This document shows, in pieces, positions 53,073 through 62,473 of a DNA stretch of 64,000 nucleotides. Within the stretch, counting starts at the first letter, position 1, and each line of letters starts with the position of its first letter. A program made the translations under genes and the position numbers. Under the pieces are notes generated by a model. It had not been told where the DNA came from. It ran no database searches and saw only the letters and a program-made list of their open reading frames with translations. Origin of the DNA: Candidatus Opimibacter skivensis. Lineage in GTDB: Bacteria > Bacteroidota > Bacteroidia > Chitinophagales > Saprospiraceae. The stretch is taken from positions 124,001-188,000 of the forward strand of contig JADKGY010000035.1 in NCBI GenBank assembly GCA_016722045.1, read 5' to 3'.

Positions 53073-53251
53073 CGAGTAACGAGTAACGAGTAACGAGTAA
53101 CGAATAACGAATAACGAATAACGAATAATGAATAGTGAGTAGTGAGTAGTGAGTAATAAATAGTGAGTCGTACGTCTGGCGTCTGGTATCTGGTATCCGG
53201 TATCCTATTATACGGCATCAAATTTTTTATTGTAAATCGTAAATTCCAACA
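53073..53251. repeat. Fourteen stop-anchored heptamers, then GGTATCC and AAATCGT-type units
   Basis: Directly after the TAA (53070-53072) come CGAGTAA four times, CGAATAA four times, TGAATAG, TGAGTAG twice, TGAGTAA, TAAATAG and TGAGTCG (53073-53170). All but the last unit end in TAA or TAG. GTCTGGT/ATCCGGT heptamers (about 53173-53207) and TGTAAAT/CGTAAAT (about 53230-53245) follow, and the next ATG comes at 53252. The second part matches the block before the ATP-grasp gene at 41500-41609. Confidence 0.9.
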
Positions 53252-56047
53252 ATGAATATCTGTCTCTCAAAATATATTACTATTATCAGCATTGCACTTT
53301 GTTTGACAACACAATTGTCTGCACAGGTAAATAAGTCTTCTTTCAAAGGCAATGTCAGAGATGAATCAGATCTACCGATTCCGGGAGCGACAATCATGAT
53401 CCTCAATGCTGCAGATTCAGTACTTACGCAATTTGGTTCTTCAAAACCTGATGGTTCATTTCTGATAAAAAATGTACCTAAAGGTGATTACCTTATCAAC
53501 ATCACATTCCTCGGCCTCGCACCCTTTTATCAATCTATTGTTTCAGGAAGTGCAGAAGAAATCGACCTGGGGAAACTCACAATGAAGACACACAATACCA
53601 TTCTGAATGAAGTAGAAGTAAAAGCAGATGAGATACCGATTGAAATTAAAAAAGATACTATCCTCTACAACGCTGATGCATTTAAAACTCAACCTAATGC
53701 CAACGTTGAAGATCTTCTCAAAAAATTACCCGGCATCGAAGTTGGCAGTGATGGATCCATAAAAGCACAAGGTGAAGACGTACAAAAAGTATTGGTCGAT
53801 GGAAAAGAATTCTTCGGCACAGATCCAAAAATGGCCACAAAGAATCTCCCCGCACGTGCTGTGAAAAAAGTCAAAGTCTATGACAAACAATCTGACATGG
53901 CTGAATTCACAGGCGTAGATGATGGCGAACGTGAAAAAACAATTGACCTGCAGCTGCGTGAAGAATTTAAAAAAGGTCTTTTCGGAACAGCCGAAGCAGG
54001 GTATGGTACTGATGAAAGATATAATGCTAAAGCATCCATCAATAAATTTACAAAGACAGCCCAATTATCATTTCTTGGCCAGTTGAATAATATCAATGAC
54101 CAGGGATTTTCATTCCAGGACATGATGAATTTCTCCGGCGGAATGAATGGTATGGGAGGTGGAAGAGGCGGCCGGACAATGGAATTTAATATTCAGTCTG
54201 ATATTCCATTCAATGATGGGTTAAGTAATGGCCTTGTTAACACCGGTGCAGGTGGGCTAAATTTTAATTGGCATAAAACCAAGAAATTTAATTTCAGAAG
54301 CAGTTATTTTTATAATGGTGTCGACAAATCATTGTTGCAGGATGCTTTCAGACAAAACTTATCTGCCATGCCGTTCAATACAGATGAGAATTCTGACCAA
54401 TCCACAAAGAATCATAATCATGCCTTCACGTTTAATTCGGATATAAAACCTGATTCCACACAACAAGTAACCATCAGGGCAAGAGCCGGTCTTGGAAACG
54501 GCAGTTCTATCAACCAGGCCTTACTTAAGGTCAGCGATCCGCTCGGCTCACTGATCAGTCAATCAAACACAGGTACAAATGCTAACAGCGACAATCTCTC
54601 GCTTTCAGGTAGTGCGACCTACATGAAACGATTGGGAAATAAAGGAAGGAATTTTTCAGTCAGTAGTACATTATCAAAAAATGACAACAACACCGATAAC
54701 AAACTGGATGCATTGACTGAATATTTTATCACAGGAGATCCTGAATTACTGAATCAACTTCAGTATACCGATTCAAAAAACAACAAAATAGACGGCCAAT
54801 TCTCCTATACAGAGCCATTGAAAAGAAGGAAATTTATCGAATTCAATTACAACTATTCACATCAGGAAGACAACTACGATCATCAGGTAAATGATATTGT
54901 CGGGTCAATACCTGTCCTCAATCCGGGTCTGTCAAGTAATTATACCAGTCTTCTTCAATATCACAAGCCGGGTGTGACCTTCAGGTACAGCGGTGATGTG
55001 CACAATGTGAATGTAGCTCTTCAATACCAGGCATCAGAACTTACAGGCCATCTCAATCAGGGTGAAAATGAGATAAAGAAAACATACAATTATTTTCTGC
55101 CCCGGATTATCTGGCGCGATGACATCGGCAATGGAAAAAATCTAAGGATAAGCTATACAACAAGAATCACTCAACCAACGATCACGCAGTTATCTCCTGT
55201 AGTTGACAACTCGGATCCTCTTCGTCTTTATGTAGGTAATCCTGATCTGAATGCAGAGTATATACACAATCTCAGTGCGAACTTCCATTTATTCTCTCAG
55301 TTTTCTTCCACCAGCTTTTTTATTTCTGCCGGAACAGGTCTGACGAAAAATAAAATCATTACGTCGCGCACGACAGACGCGCAGTTTGTTGAAACATCAA
55401 AACCAATCAACATTGATCATGAATCACGAATGAATCTGTATACCGCATTCGGTCGACCGCTGAAGCTCATCCATAGCCGGTTTAGTATCAATTTAAATGG
55501 AACGCTGACAAGTACGCAGAACCTGATCAATAATGAACTGAGCGATCTCAACAGATGGTCAAGAACTGCAGGTCTCACTATCTCCAATATGAATTCTGAA
55601 GTATTAGAATATAATATAGGTGGTGATTGGACTTTTACGGATAGCTATTACAAAATCAGTGATGCGTTAAATCAAAATACCGTATTGCATCATTTATTTG
55701 TCGATGCCACATTGACGCTCTGGAAAAAATGGAAGCTCGAAGGAAGCTTTGATTACAATCTCTACACGAGTGCTGCTTTCGCACAGAATCAATCATTGCC
55801 TTTGATGAAAGCATCGATATCAAGATTCGTTCTCCCGATGGACAGAGGCCAGATCAAGCTCTCCATTTTTGATGCGCTGGATGAAAACCGTGGCCTTTCC
55901 CGTACTTCAGATATAAATTATATCGAAGAGGTCAGATCCAATTCCATAGGCCGTTATGTCATGCTTTCATTCGTTTATTCAATCAAAGGAGCCGGACAAG
56001 ATAATCCGATGGGTGGTATGCGCATGATGATGGGACCGCGCCATTAA
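53252..56047 (+). CDS. Outer-membrane beta-barrel receptor-like protein
   Basis: 931 residues. Signal peptide, then a carboxypeptidase-D regulatory-like domain (about 28-110; GNVRDESDLPIPGATI), a plug-like region (about 120-200; NVEDLLKKLPGIEVGSDG and VLVDGKEFFGTDP) and a long aromatic-rich barrel. The C-terminus (FVYSIKG, then Gly/Met-rich) is not a classical TonB-dependent receptor end, so it belongs to the OMP_b-brl_3-like group. It probably imports or exports a substrate with the GLPGLI partner. The divergent two-component pair is its likely regulator. Confidence 0.88.
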   Translation: MNICLSKYITIISIALCLTTQLSAQVNKSSFKGNVRDESDLPIPGATIMILNAADSVLTQFGSSKPDGSFLIKNVPKGDYLINITFLGLAPFYQSIVSGSAEEIDLGKLTMKTHNTILNEVEVKADEIPIEIKKDTILYNADAFKTQPNANVEDLLKKLPGIEVGSDGSIKAQGEDVQKVLVDGKEFFGTDPKMATKNLPARAVKKVKVYDKQSDMAEFTGVDDGEREKTIDLQLREEFKKGLFGTAEAGYGTDERYNAKASINKFTKTAQLSFLGQLNNINDQGFSFQDMMNFSGGMNGMGGGRGGRTMEFNIQSDIPFNDGLSNGLVNTGAGGLNFNWHKTKKFNFRSSYFYNGVDKSLLQDAFRQNLSAMPFNTDENSDQSTKNHNHAFTFNSDIKPDSTQQVTIRARAGLGNGSSINQALLKVSDPLGSLISQSNTGTNANSDNLSLSGSATYMKRLGNKGRNFSVSSTLSKNDNNTDNKLDALTEYFITGDPELLNQLQYTDSKNNKIDGQFSYTEPLKRRKFIEFNYNYSHQEDNYDHQVNDIVGSIPVLNPGLSSNYTSLLQYHKPGVTFRYSGDVHNVNVALQYQASELTGHLNQGENEIKKTYNYFLPRIIWRDDIGNGKNLRISYTTRITQPTITQLSPVVDNSDPLRLYVGNPDLNAEYIHNLSANFHLFSQFSSTSFFISAGTGLTKNKIITSRTTDAQFVETSKPINIDHESRMNLYTAFGRPLKLIHSRFSINLNGTLTSTQNLINNELSDLNRWSRTAGLTISNMNSEVLEYNIGGDWTFTDSYYKISDALNQNTVLHHLFVDATLTLWKKWKLEGSFDYNLYTSAAFAQNQSLPLMKASISRFVLPMDRGQIKLSIFDALDENRGLSRTSDINYIEEVRSNSIGRYVMLSFVYSIKGAGQDNPMGGMRMMMGPRH

Positions 56048-56786
56048 AAGAAAATTGGGAATAGCGAATAGGAAATTGTAAAAGAGAATCGTGAATATGG
56101 AATTTTGAATTTTGAATTAAGATCTTGAATTGAGAATTGTGAATCCGGAGTTTTTAATTTCCCTTCATGAATCTAAATGCAAAATTCTATGTTCACGATT
56201 CTCATCTACATTCTTCATTTCCGATTTTCTTTCTTATTCTCAATTCCTTATTCACAATTCAAACTCTAAATTCAGAGCTCTAAATTCTCTATTCACGATT
56301 CTCTTCCCCATTTCAAATTCAATATTCCTTCCTTATTCTTTATTAAAATTCTCCTTCCTGAATCGAAATGCAAAATGGTTGCTTAGCTGTAGCACATGGT
56401 TGAGTATGGCAGGTCGAAGCATCATTCCACATTCCGTCGTGGGCGGGTGCAACACGACCCGACGGAATGAGCCCAATTGTTAAGCTTAGGTTGTACCTAA
56501 GCTTTCGTGCCAGCAAATTTCCGATTTGCGCATAAAATTTCCCATTCCTTATTCCTACTTCAAGATCTCAATTCAGAGCTCCAAATTCTCTATTCACGAT
56601 TCGCTTCCCAATTTCAAATTCTTTAATTCCTTCCTTGTTCTAAATTCCTTGATCCTTACTCTGAATTTCCTTTCCCATTCTTAGTTCTAAATTCCATTTT
56701 TAGCAACAACTTTCCTTTTCTTTGCGTTTTAGCCCTTTGGGATGGTCCACACACGCTGTGACCCTTATATTCATTATGATTTCATT
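56048..56786. repeat. Low-complexity repeat tract with two strong hairpins
   Basis: Starts with heptamers (TTTTGAA, TTGAATT, TGTGAAT) after the stop codon, then many degenerate AATTCTCTATTCACGATTCTC-like copies. A perfect stem AAGCTTAGGT-TGT-ACCTAAGCTT lies at 56482-56504. A bulged stem (ATTCCGTCG at 56431 with CGACGGAAT at 56460-56468, inner GTCGTG/CACGAC) lies before it. The 117-residue open frame at 56130 is low-complexity artefact. No gene is seen. Confidence 0.7.
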
Positions 56787-59700
56787 ATGATCAAACATAC
56801 TTTCAAAACCTTCATCTTCCCTTTATTACTGCTGCTGCAACTGCCACTCAGCTTACCTGGCCAGGTACTGGTGGACCGATGCAAACTTTTGGACCAATCC
56901 AGCCCGATCAACAATATCTGGGTGGATGAAGACAATATCAAATGGGTCGCCAATACCCAGGGGCTGAACAAAGTATTTTCCCTGGATCTGGTGGAGAAAG
57001 TTCCAATTCCGGCAGGCACTACTTCTCTCCTGACTATCCGGGGAGGAAACGCGAAGCTGGAATGGAGCACCAGTGAAATGCAACAACTAGTCGGCAATGT
57101 CAATTTTACATGCGCATCATATGATCCGAAAACAAAAACAGTATGGCTGGGCACAAAAGAATCCGGCGCATTTCAGATCACAGTGTCTCCTCTTCGTGTA
57201 GTTCAGCGATTAAATACGGACAATAAAAAACTCGCCTCCAATCAGATCAATGACATCTTTGTAACAACTACCGGCACTACCTACATCGCTACAAATGATG
57301 GCATGCTCATCGGATCCGGTGACAAATGGACACTTGAAGAGCGATATCTCAATTTCGTCGGTGTAGATGCATGGGGCACTAACCTGTGGATACTCGGTGA
57401 TGACTTTTTATGGCAGGTTGACGCGAAAGGAAAATGGTCACCGATAGCTATCGAACTCAAAAATGTCGAAGGCCAGTTACGTGACATCGCTGTCGATGAC
57501 GAAGGACGCGTATGGATTGCATCAAACATGATGACAGGTTATGATGTAGCTGCGGACAAATATCAGCGCTTCGGTCCCGGTCAGTATTTCACCAGTCAGT
57601 TTGTCAATTGTCTCGATGTAGATAAAGATGGTTCGATATGGACAGGCACAAAAGACAAAGGATTATATCTCATTCAATGGGAATCATCATTGATCATCAG
57701 CATTGAAAATGATAATCCTCTCGATTGCAGATCAAATGAACCCATTGCATCGCTGACAACGAAAGTTGCAGGTGGTCAGCCACCTTATACATACAAGTGG
57801 AACACCGGTCAGACTACAGCTGATATTTCAAAATTACCAAAGGGTGAATATGTCCTCACTGTTACAGATGCAAAAGCCGCGGTGAAAACAGGTAAGTATC
57901 AGATCCTTGATCCTTCCATAAAGGCAACAGTGACACAACTTTCTCCTTCATCAGGTCAGGCAGATGGAAGTGCTACCATTTCAGCCAGCGGAGGTTCGGG
58001 TCAATACATATATCAATGGGATAACGATGAACCCAATATCACAGCTACTAAACTTACAGCAGGAATGCATGCAGTGACTGTCTCGGATAAATCGGGTTGC
58101 TCGACTACAGCTACGATTACGATCAGTGAGAATCTGACACCGCTTTCTGCATCGATCACTGTCGTATCCGACAATAAATGTGACTATTCAACCAATGGAT
58201 CACTGAAAGCTGAAGTGAAAGGTGGTAAAACTCCGTATAAATACAACTGGAGCACAAATGCAGGTTCTGCAAATACACTTACTTCTCTTGCACCAGGAAA
58301 TTATAAATTGACCGTAACTGATGCATCAGGCCAGACTTCAACAGCAAATGTTACACTCAACTCACCTCCTGCATTTTCTGCTTCCATTGAATTATTATTT
58401 CCGGCCACTGCAAATGAATCAAATGGACAGGCCCAGGTGAAAACAACCGGAGGTAAAAGTCCATTCACTTATGCATGGAATAATGGTGAAAAAATATCAA
58501 TTGTAAAAAACTTATCCACAGGATCACATAATGTAACGGTGACAGATGCAAATGGATGTACGGCTGAAACATCTCTTTTCGTTTCAGAAACAATCACACC
58601 TATCAATGTTTCTGTTTCACAACAAAGCCAGATCAGTTGTCATAGTACAGCGACTGCTTCATTAAGTGCTTTTGCAAACGGAGGAAAACCACCATTAAAA
58701 TATTTGTGGAGTAATGGTCAGACTTCGTCTACTGTCAACGGATTGATGGCTGGTACTTATTTATTGACGGTGACAGATGCTGCAGGTACCCTCTCCACTG
58801 CCTCTTTTACGATATCCGAACCTGATCCAATCAGTGTAGTCGTCACTGCGGATGCCGTAGCTTCATCGGGTGGCATTGATGGCAAAGCAACGGCAAAAGT
58901 GACGGGTGGAAATGCACCTTATCAATACAACTGGGATAATGGTGAGAAGTCAAATAAAGCAGTAAAGCTTTCGGCTGGCAATCACATTGTTTCCATTTCT
59001 GACGCGATGGGATGTACGACTTCAGGTGTAGTGGATATATCAGAAAATATTCTGGCCATGGAAATATCCATCACACAAAAATCAAAAATCCTTTGCTCCG
59101 GCTCATTGGATGCGAATATTGAAGCTACAGTCAAGGGAGGTAAAGCACCATTCGTATACAGATGGAATGCAGCATCAAGCTCAGCTTCATTGTCAAACAT
59201 AGGCCAGGGACTTTACACTTTAACCGTTACAGATGCGACAGGTCACACCGCAACTTCTGTCATAACAGTGGACGCACCACAACCTTTAAAAATTGATGTG
59301 AAGGTTGATGCTCCCGCTTCAACCGGAGGCACTGATGGAAAAGCAACTTCAACAGTAAGTGGTGGAACAGGAAAATATACATATGCATGGGATAACAATG
59401 AGAAAACAGCAAGAGCTGAAAAACTTGAAGAAGGTACGCATAAGCTCACAGTGACAGATGAAAATGGATGTACAACAATATCCAATATCGACATCACTGA
59501 AAATATTCTTCCCCTTGTCGTCAAAATCAATCAGGACAAAAAGATTAATTGCTATGGCAGTCACGAAGCATCACTAAAAGCAGATGTGTCGGGAGGGAAA
59601 CAACCATTCTCATATTCATGGTCAGGTTCCGGAATCGATGCAAAAGGGGAATCCATTAAAGATCTTTCAGCAGGAATGTATACACTCAGTGTAACAGATG

Positions 59701-60824
59701 CAACCGGTGGATCAGTCACAAAACAATATGAAGTCACTGAGCCAAAAGCATTGAAAGTAACATTGGATAATATGCTGCCGGCTTCAACAGGCAATGCAGA
59801 TGGTGAAGCCACCATAAGCGTAGCCGGTGGTACTCCACCCTATTCATCTACAAACATAGTATCGCCAGCAGGTAGCACTTCTTTCAAAGCAAGCAAGTTG
59901 AGTCCAGGTATACATCAGGTCACTGTATCAGATGCTGCAGGATGTACAGCAGAGATTGTGATCAGTATTCCTGAAAATATTCTTCAGCTCACCACGTCGA
60001 TTCATCAGACAAAAGAAATACTCTGTAGCGGTAATGCAGATGCTGCGATCGAAGGAACAGTGAAGGGAGGAAAACAGCCTTATACGTATGCCTGGAATAC
60101 CGGCCAGACTACAACCAATCTTTCCAATCTATCTGCCGGAAATTATACATTGAATGTAACTGATGCATCAGGTCAGAAAAGCAGTGCAGACTTTAAGGTT
60201 ACAGCACCTGCTGCAATGACGTTAGAGATTACAAATCTTCGTTCAGCTACGAATGATCGTCTGAATGATGGCAAAGGTGAAATAGTGATAAAAAATGGTG
60301 TCTCCCCTTTCAAGTACAGTTGGGGCTCCGGTGAGACCACTGAAAAAGCGGTAAAGCTTCCGGTAGGGACAGGCAAAGTTTTAGTGACAGATGCTAATGG
60401 ATGCACTGCAAGTGTTGATTATACAGTCAATCCAAAAGTACTTCCTGAATTAACAGCAGCACGTCTCAATTCGGGTGAGCCTATCCGAATGGAGAAAATT
60501 CAGTTTGCGGCAGATAGTGTGAAACTTGATACTGCTGCAATGCCATCATTGGATGAGCTATATGATTTTCTTTATGACAATCCGACGATCATCATAGAAG
60601 TATCAGGACATACAAATGGACTGCCTGCAGATGAATATTGTGATCGTATCAGCAGCGAGCGTGCAAAGTCAGTAGCCGATTATCTCATCAGTAAAGGAAT
60701 CGAAGGTCGTCGCGTTATCTCCAAAGGTTATGGCAAGCGCAAACCTATAGCTTCTAATCAGACACCGGAAGGAAGGAAGAGGAATCAGCGGGTGGAGATC
60801 AGGTTGATTAAGATCGGAGAGTGA
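56787..60824 (+). CDS. Giant SprB-repeat adhesin-like protein with propeller N-terminus and OmpA C-terminus
   Basis: 1345 residues from ATG 56787 (MIKHTFKTFIFPLLLLLQ, a clear signal peptide); an ATG 15 codons earlier would bury it. Residues about 30-310 are propeller-like (ITWLGTKESG-type blades, IWTGTKDKGLYLI). About ten SprB/CHU-type modules of about 80-90 residues follow, each with GGxxPYxYxWNNGxT and LTVTDAxGxx. The last about 115 residues are an OmpA-type peptidoglycan-binding domain (IQFAADSVKLD, EVSGHTNG, RAKSVADYLISKGI, NQRVEIRLI). SprB repeats belong to gliding adhesins secreted by T9SS; here there is an OmpA anchor instead of a sorting domain. A cell-wall-anchored periplasmic or outer-envelope spacer protein is plausible. 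Confidence 0.87.
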   Translation: MIKHTFKTFIFPLLLLLQLPLSLPGQVLVDRCKLLDQSSPINNIWVDEDNIKWVANTQGLNKVFSLDLVEKVPIPAGTTSLLTIRGGNAKLEWSTSEMQQLVGNVNFTCASYDPKTKTVWLGTKESGAFQITVSPLRVVQRLNTDNKKLASNQINDIFVTTTGTTYIATNDGMLIGSGDKWTLEERYLNFVGVDAWGTNLWILGDDFLWQVDAKGKWSPIAIELKNVEGQLRDIAVDDEGRVWIASNMMTGYDVAADKYQRFGPGQYFTSQFVNCLDVDKDGSIWTGTKDKGLYLIQWESSLIISIENDNPLDCRSNEPIASLTTKVAGGQPPYTYKWNTGQTTADISKLPKGEYVLTVTDAKAAVKTGKYQILDPSIKATVTQLSPSSGQADGSATISASGGSGQYIYQWDNDEPNITATKLTAGMHAVTVSDKSGCSTTATITISENLTPLSASITVVSDNKCDYSTNGSLKAEVKGGKTPYKYNWSTNAGSANTLTSLAPGNYKLTVTDASGQTSTANVTLNSPPAFSASIELLFPATANESNGQAQVKTTGGKSPFTYAWNNGEKISIVKNLSTGSHNVTVTDANGCTAETSLFVSETITPINVSVSQQSQISCHSTATASLSAFANGGKPPLKYLWSNGQTSSTVNGLMAGTYLLTVTDAAGTLSTASFTISEPDPISVVVTADAVASSGGIDGKATAKVTGGNAPYQYNWDNGEKSNKAVKLSAGNHIVSISDAMGCTTSGVVDISENILAMEISITQKSKILCSGSLDANIEATVKGGKAPFVYRWNAASSSASLSNIGQGLYTLTVTDATGHTATSVITVDAPQPLKIDVKVDAPASTGGTDGKATSTVSGGTGKYTYAWDNNEKTARAEKLEEGTHKLTVTDENGCTTISNIDITENILPLVVKINQDKKINCYGSHEASLKADVSGGKQPFSYSWSGSGIDAKGESIKDLSAGMYTLSVTDATGGSVTKQYEVTEPKALKVTLDNMLPASTGNADGEATISVAGGTPPYSSTNIVSPAGSTSFKASKLSPGIHQVTVSDAAGCTAEIVISIPENILQLTTSIHQTKEILCSGNADAAIEGTVKGGKQPYTYAWNTGQTTTNLSNLSAGNYTLNVTDASGQKSSADFKVTAPAAMTLEITNLRSATNDRLNDGKGEIVIKNGVSPFKYSWGSGETTEKAVKLPVGTGKVLVTDANGCTASVDYTVNPKVLPELTAARLNSGEPIRMEKIQFAADSVKLDTAAMPSLDELYDFLYDNPTIIIEVSGHTNGLPADEYCDRISSERAKSVADYLISKGIEGRRVISKGYGKRKPIASNQTPEGRKRNQRVEIRLIKIGE

Positions 60825-61152
60825 AACGATTCGTGACGTGCGATATGCGATTTGCGATGGTCCATTTTCAATGTTGAATTTTCCTTCAATAATCAGAACT
60901 CAAAACTCGATATTCAATATTTCTCAGTGTCTCCTAAGTGACCTAAGTGCCTAAGTGGTAAACCTTTTACTTCGTGTTTTATCCCCTGTTTCTTTTGCCT
61001 TAGTCTTTTTCTTTTTGCTTATTGCCTATTGCCTTCCTTCGCCTTAGTCTTTCATTCATTGATCCTTTTTATCTTCAATAAGGTAAATAAGAAGGAATAA
61101 CCTTAATTTTATTAAATCTTGAAAAGAAATCAATAATTGAAAAAGAGAGTTC
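60825..61152. other. Intergenic, low-complexity repeats
   Basis: TGCGATA/TGCGATT/TGCGATG heptamers at about 60839-60859; CCTAAGTG repeats at 60931-60958, of the type also at 4669-4709; T-rich TTGCCTTAGTC copies after that. A weak dyad AAGGTaa...taACCTT (61078-61102) precedes the antitoxin gene. No gene is seen. Confidence 0.5.
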
Positions 61153-61380
61153 ATGAAAAAATTTAACCGAATCACATATGATGTAAATGTCATGGGGGGT
61201 AAGCCATGCATAAGAGGATTGAGAGTTACTGTCGGTATGGTGTTAGGACTTTTAGCTAATGGGAAATCACATGCTGATATTCTTTTAGCTTATCCCTATC
61301 TGGAATCTGAAGATATTGATGAATGCCTGTCCTATGCTGCCTGGCGAATGGAGGAACGTGATGTGCCGCTAGCTTCTTAA
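61153..61380 (+). CDS. DUF433 antitoxin
   Basis: 75 residues with the DUF433 pattern VMGGKPCIRGLRVTVGMVL, then HADILLAYPYLESEDIDECLSYAA. These proteins form a winged-helix DNA-binding antitoxin paired with PIN-like toxins of the DUF5615 type, exactly as here. The stop TAA is followed without a gap by the toxin ATG. Probably represses its own operon. Confidence 0.9.
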   Translation: MKKFNRITYDVNVMGGKPCIRGLRVTVGMVLGLLANGKSHADILLAYPYLESEDIDECLSYAAWRMEERDVPLAS

Positions 61381-61752
61381 ATGAAGATCAGGATATTAAT
61401 TGACATGAATTTATCTCCACTATGGGTGGAATCACTTAAAAAGCATGGCATTGCTTCACTACATTGGTCCTCTATTGGAAAACCTAATGCAAGTGATGAG
61501 GAAATCATGGAGTGGGCCAGAAAAAATCAATATGTAGTTTTTACACATGATTTAGACTTTGGAACTATTTTGGCACTTACACAGGTAAAGACACCGAGTG
61601 TTATCCAGGTAAGAGGGCAAAATATCATGCCAGATGCAATCTTGCATCTTGTAGTTCAGACTGTCAACCAGTATAAGCCCGAGCTTGAAGCCGGTGCTAT
61701 AATAGTAATAGATCAAGCCAGATTGAGAGTTCGGATACTGCCCTTGGAATAA
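61381..61752 (+). CDS. DUF5615-type PIN-like RNase toxin
   Basis: 123 residues. Acidic active-site candidates Asp8 (LIDMNLS), Asp39/Glu40/Glu41 (ASDEE) and Asp57/Asp59 (THDLDFG) match the PIN-like Mut7-C/DUF5615 fold. Members form VapC-like toxins with DUF433 antitoxins. All residues look intact. RNA cleavage is inferred from the family. Confidence 0.88.
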   Translation: MKIRILIDMNLSPLWVESLKKHGIASLHWSSIGKPNASDEEIMEWARKNQYVVFTHDLDFGTILALTQVKTPSVIQVRGQNIMPDAILHLVVQTVNQYKPELEAGAIIVIDQARLRVRILPLE

Positions 61753-61789
61753 TGCCATAAATCAAACAGTTCTTTTTAATTAAGATAAT

Positions 61790-62155
61790 ATGAGATTAAC
61801 CAACTTTTTATTCTTGGTAATTACACTCAGTGTGTTTCTCTCTTGTGACAAGGATTGTGAAAACCACTGTCGCTCCTTGATTGGAAATTGGTGCCGTGTT
61901 TTAATTCCAGGGAACAATAGTTGTGATATTGTTATCCGCTTTCATGCTGATGGTACTTATGAGTATGATGGAGTCAGTATAGTAGGCAATCTTTGGGAGA
62001 CGAAGGGTTGCGACGAATTAAGTATCTGGTCAAGCCAAGGACAACCATTCAGTGCTACCAGTAACAACTATGAAATTATTAGAGTCACTTCGGATACCTT
62101 AGAAATTCGTTTCGGTGCCTATATTGATACGGAGATATACAAGAAGAAATTTTAA
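61790..62155 (+). CDS. Small cysteine-rich lipoprotein
   Basis: 121 residues. Signal peptide ends in a lipobox (VFLSC, then DKDCENHC). A beta-sheet domain follows (GTYEYDGV, SNNYEIIRVTSDTLEIRFG) similar in size and pattern to lipocalin-like domains, but without a recognisable motif. It is 37 bp after the toxin gene; co-transcription is possible but not functionally suggestive. Envelope-anchored. Confidence 0.7.
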   Translation: MRLTNFLFLVITLSVFLSCDKDCENHCRSLIGNWCRVLIPGNNSCDIVIRFHADGTYEYDGVSIVGNLWETKGCDELSIWSSQGQPFSATSNNYEIIRVTSDTLEIRFGAYIDTEIYKKKF

Positions 62156-62244
62156 AAGCAGATTCCTGAAAGATTTCAAACCAGCTTAACTAAGGTATTG
62201 AAGCGTTTCGTGTCGCGGGAGAAAAAAAATAATTAAAAATAAAA

Positions 62245-62271
62245 ACGGGGCAAAAAGCCCCGTCTTTTTTT
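62245..62271. terminator. Bidirectional terminator between lipoprotein gene and tRNA
   Basis: ACGGGGC (62245-62251) and GCCCCGT (62257-62263) with an AAAAA loop. The plus side continues CTTTTTTT; the minus side continues with TTTTTATTTTT, serving the tRNA. Confidence 0.9.
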
Positions 62272-62272
62272 G

Positions 62273-62346
62273 TGGGCCCACCTGGAATCGAACCAGGCAC
62301 CTCTTGATTATGAGTCAAATGCTCTAACCGAATGAGCTATGGGCCC
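62273..62346 (-). tRNA. tRNA with CAU anticodon, probably tRNA-Ile2 (or elongator Met)
   Basis: Cloverleaf on the minus strand: acceptor GGGCCCA/TGGGCCC, D-arm AGCTC...GAGC, anticodon stem TTTGA/TCAAG with loop CTCATAA, T-arm CCTGG-TTCGATT-CCAGG. CCA is not encoded. The anticodon CAT is shared by tRNA-Met and lysidine-modified tRNA-Ile2; C4-G69 and C5-G68 are the acceptor pairs recognised by TilS, favouring Ile2. An elongator Met tRNA cannot be excluded. The terminator follows directly. Confidence 0.93.
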
Positions 62347-62473
62347 GAAAGGTGCAAATATAAAAAAAGCATGGAGCTCGGGTCATTGAGCAGAAAGACC
62401 CTCTTTTCATATGGCAAACCGGGATTCGCAATTGTCGCAACAGTGAAAACAAACTTTCCTTAAATTGAGTCAA

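Noticed and set aside
56130..56483. 117-residue plus-strand open frame
   Set aside because: Low-complexity sequence from AATTCTC/TTCACGATT repeats; no signal of coding.
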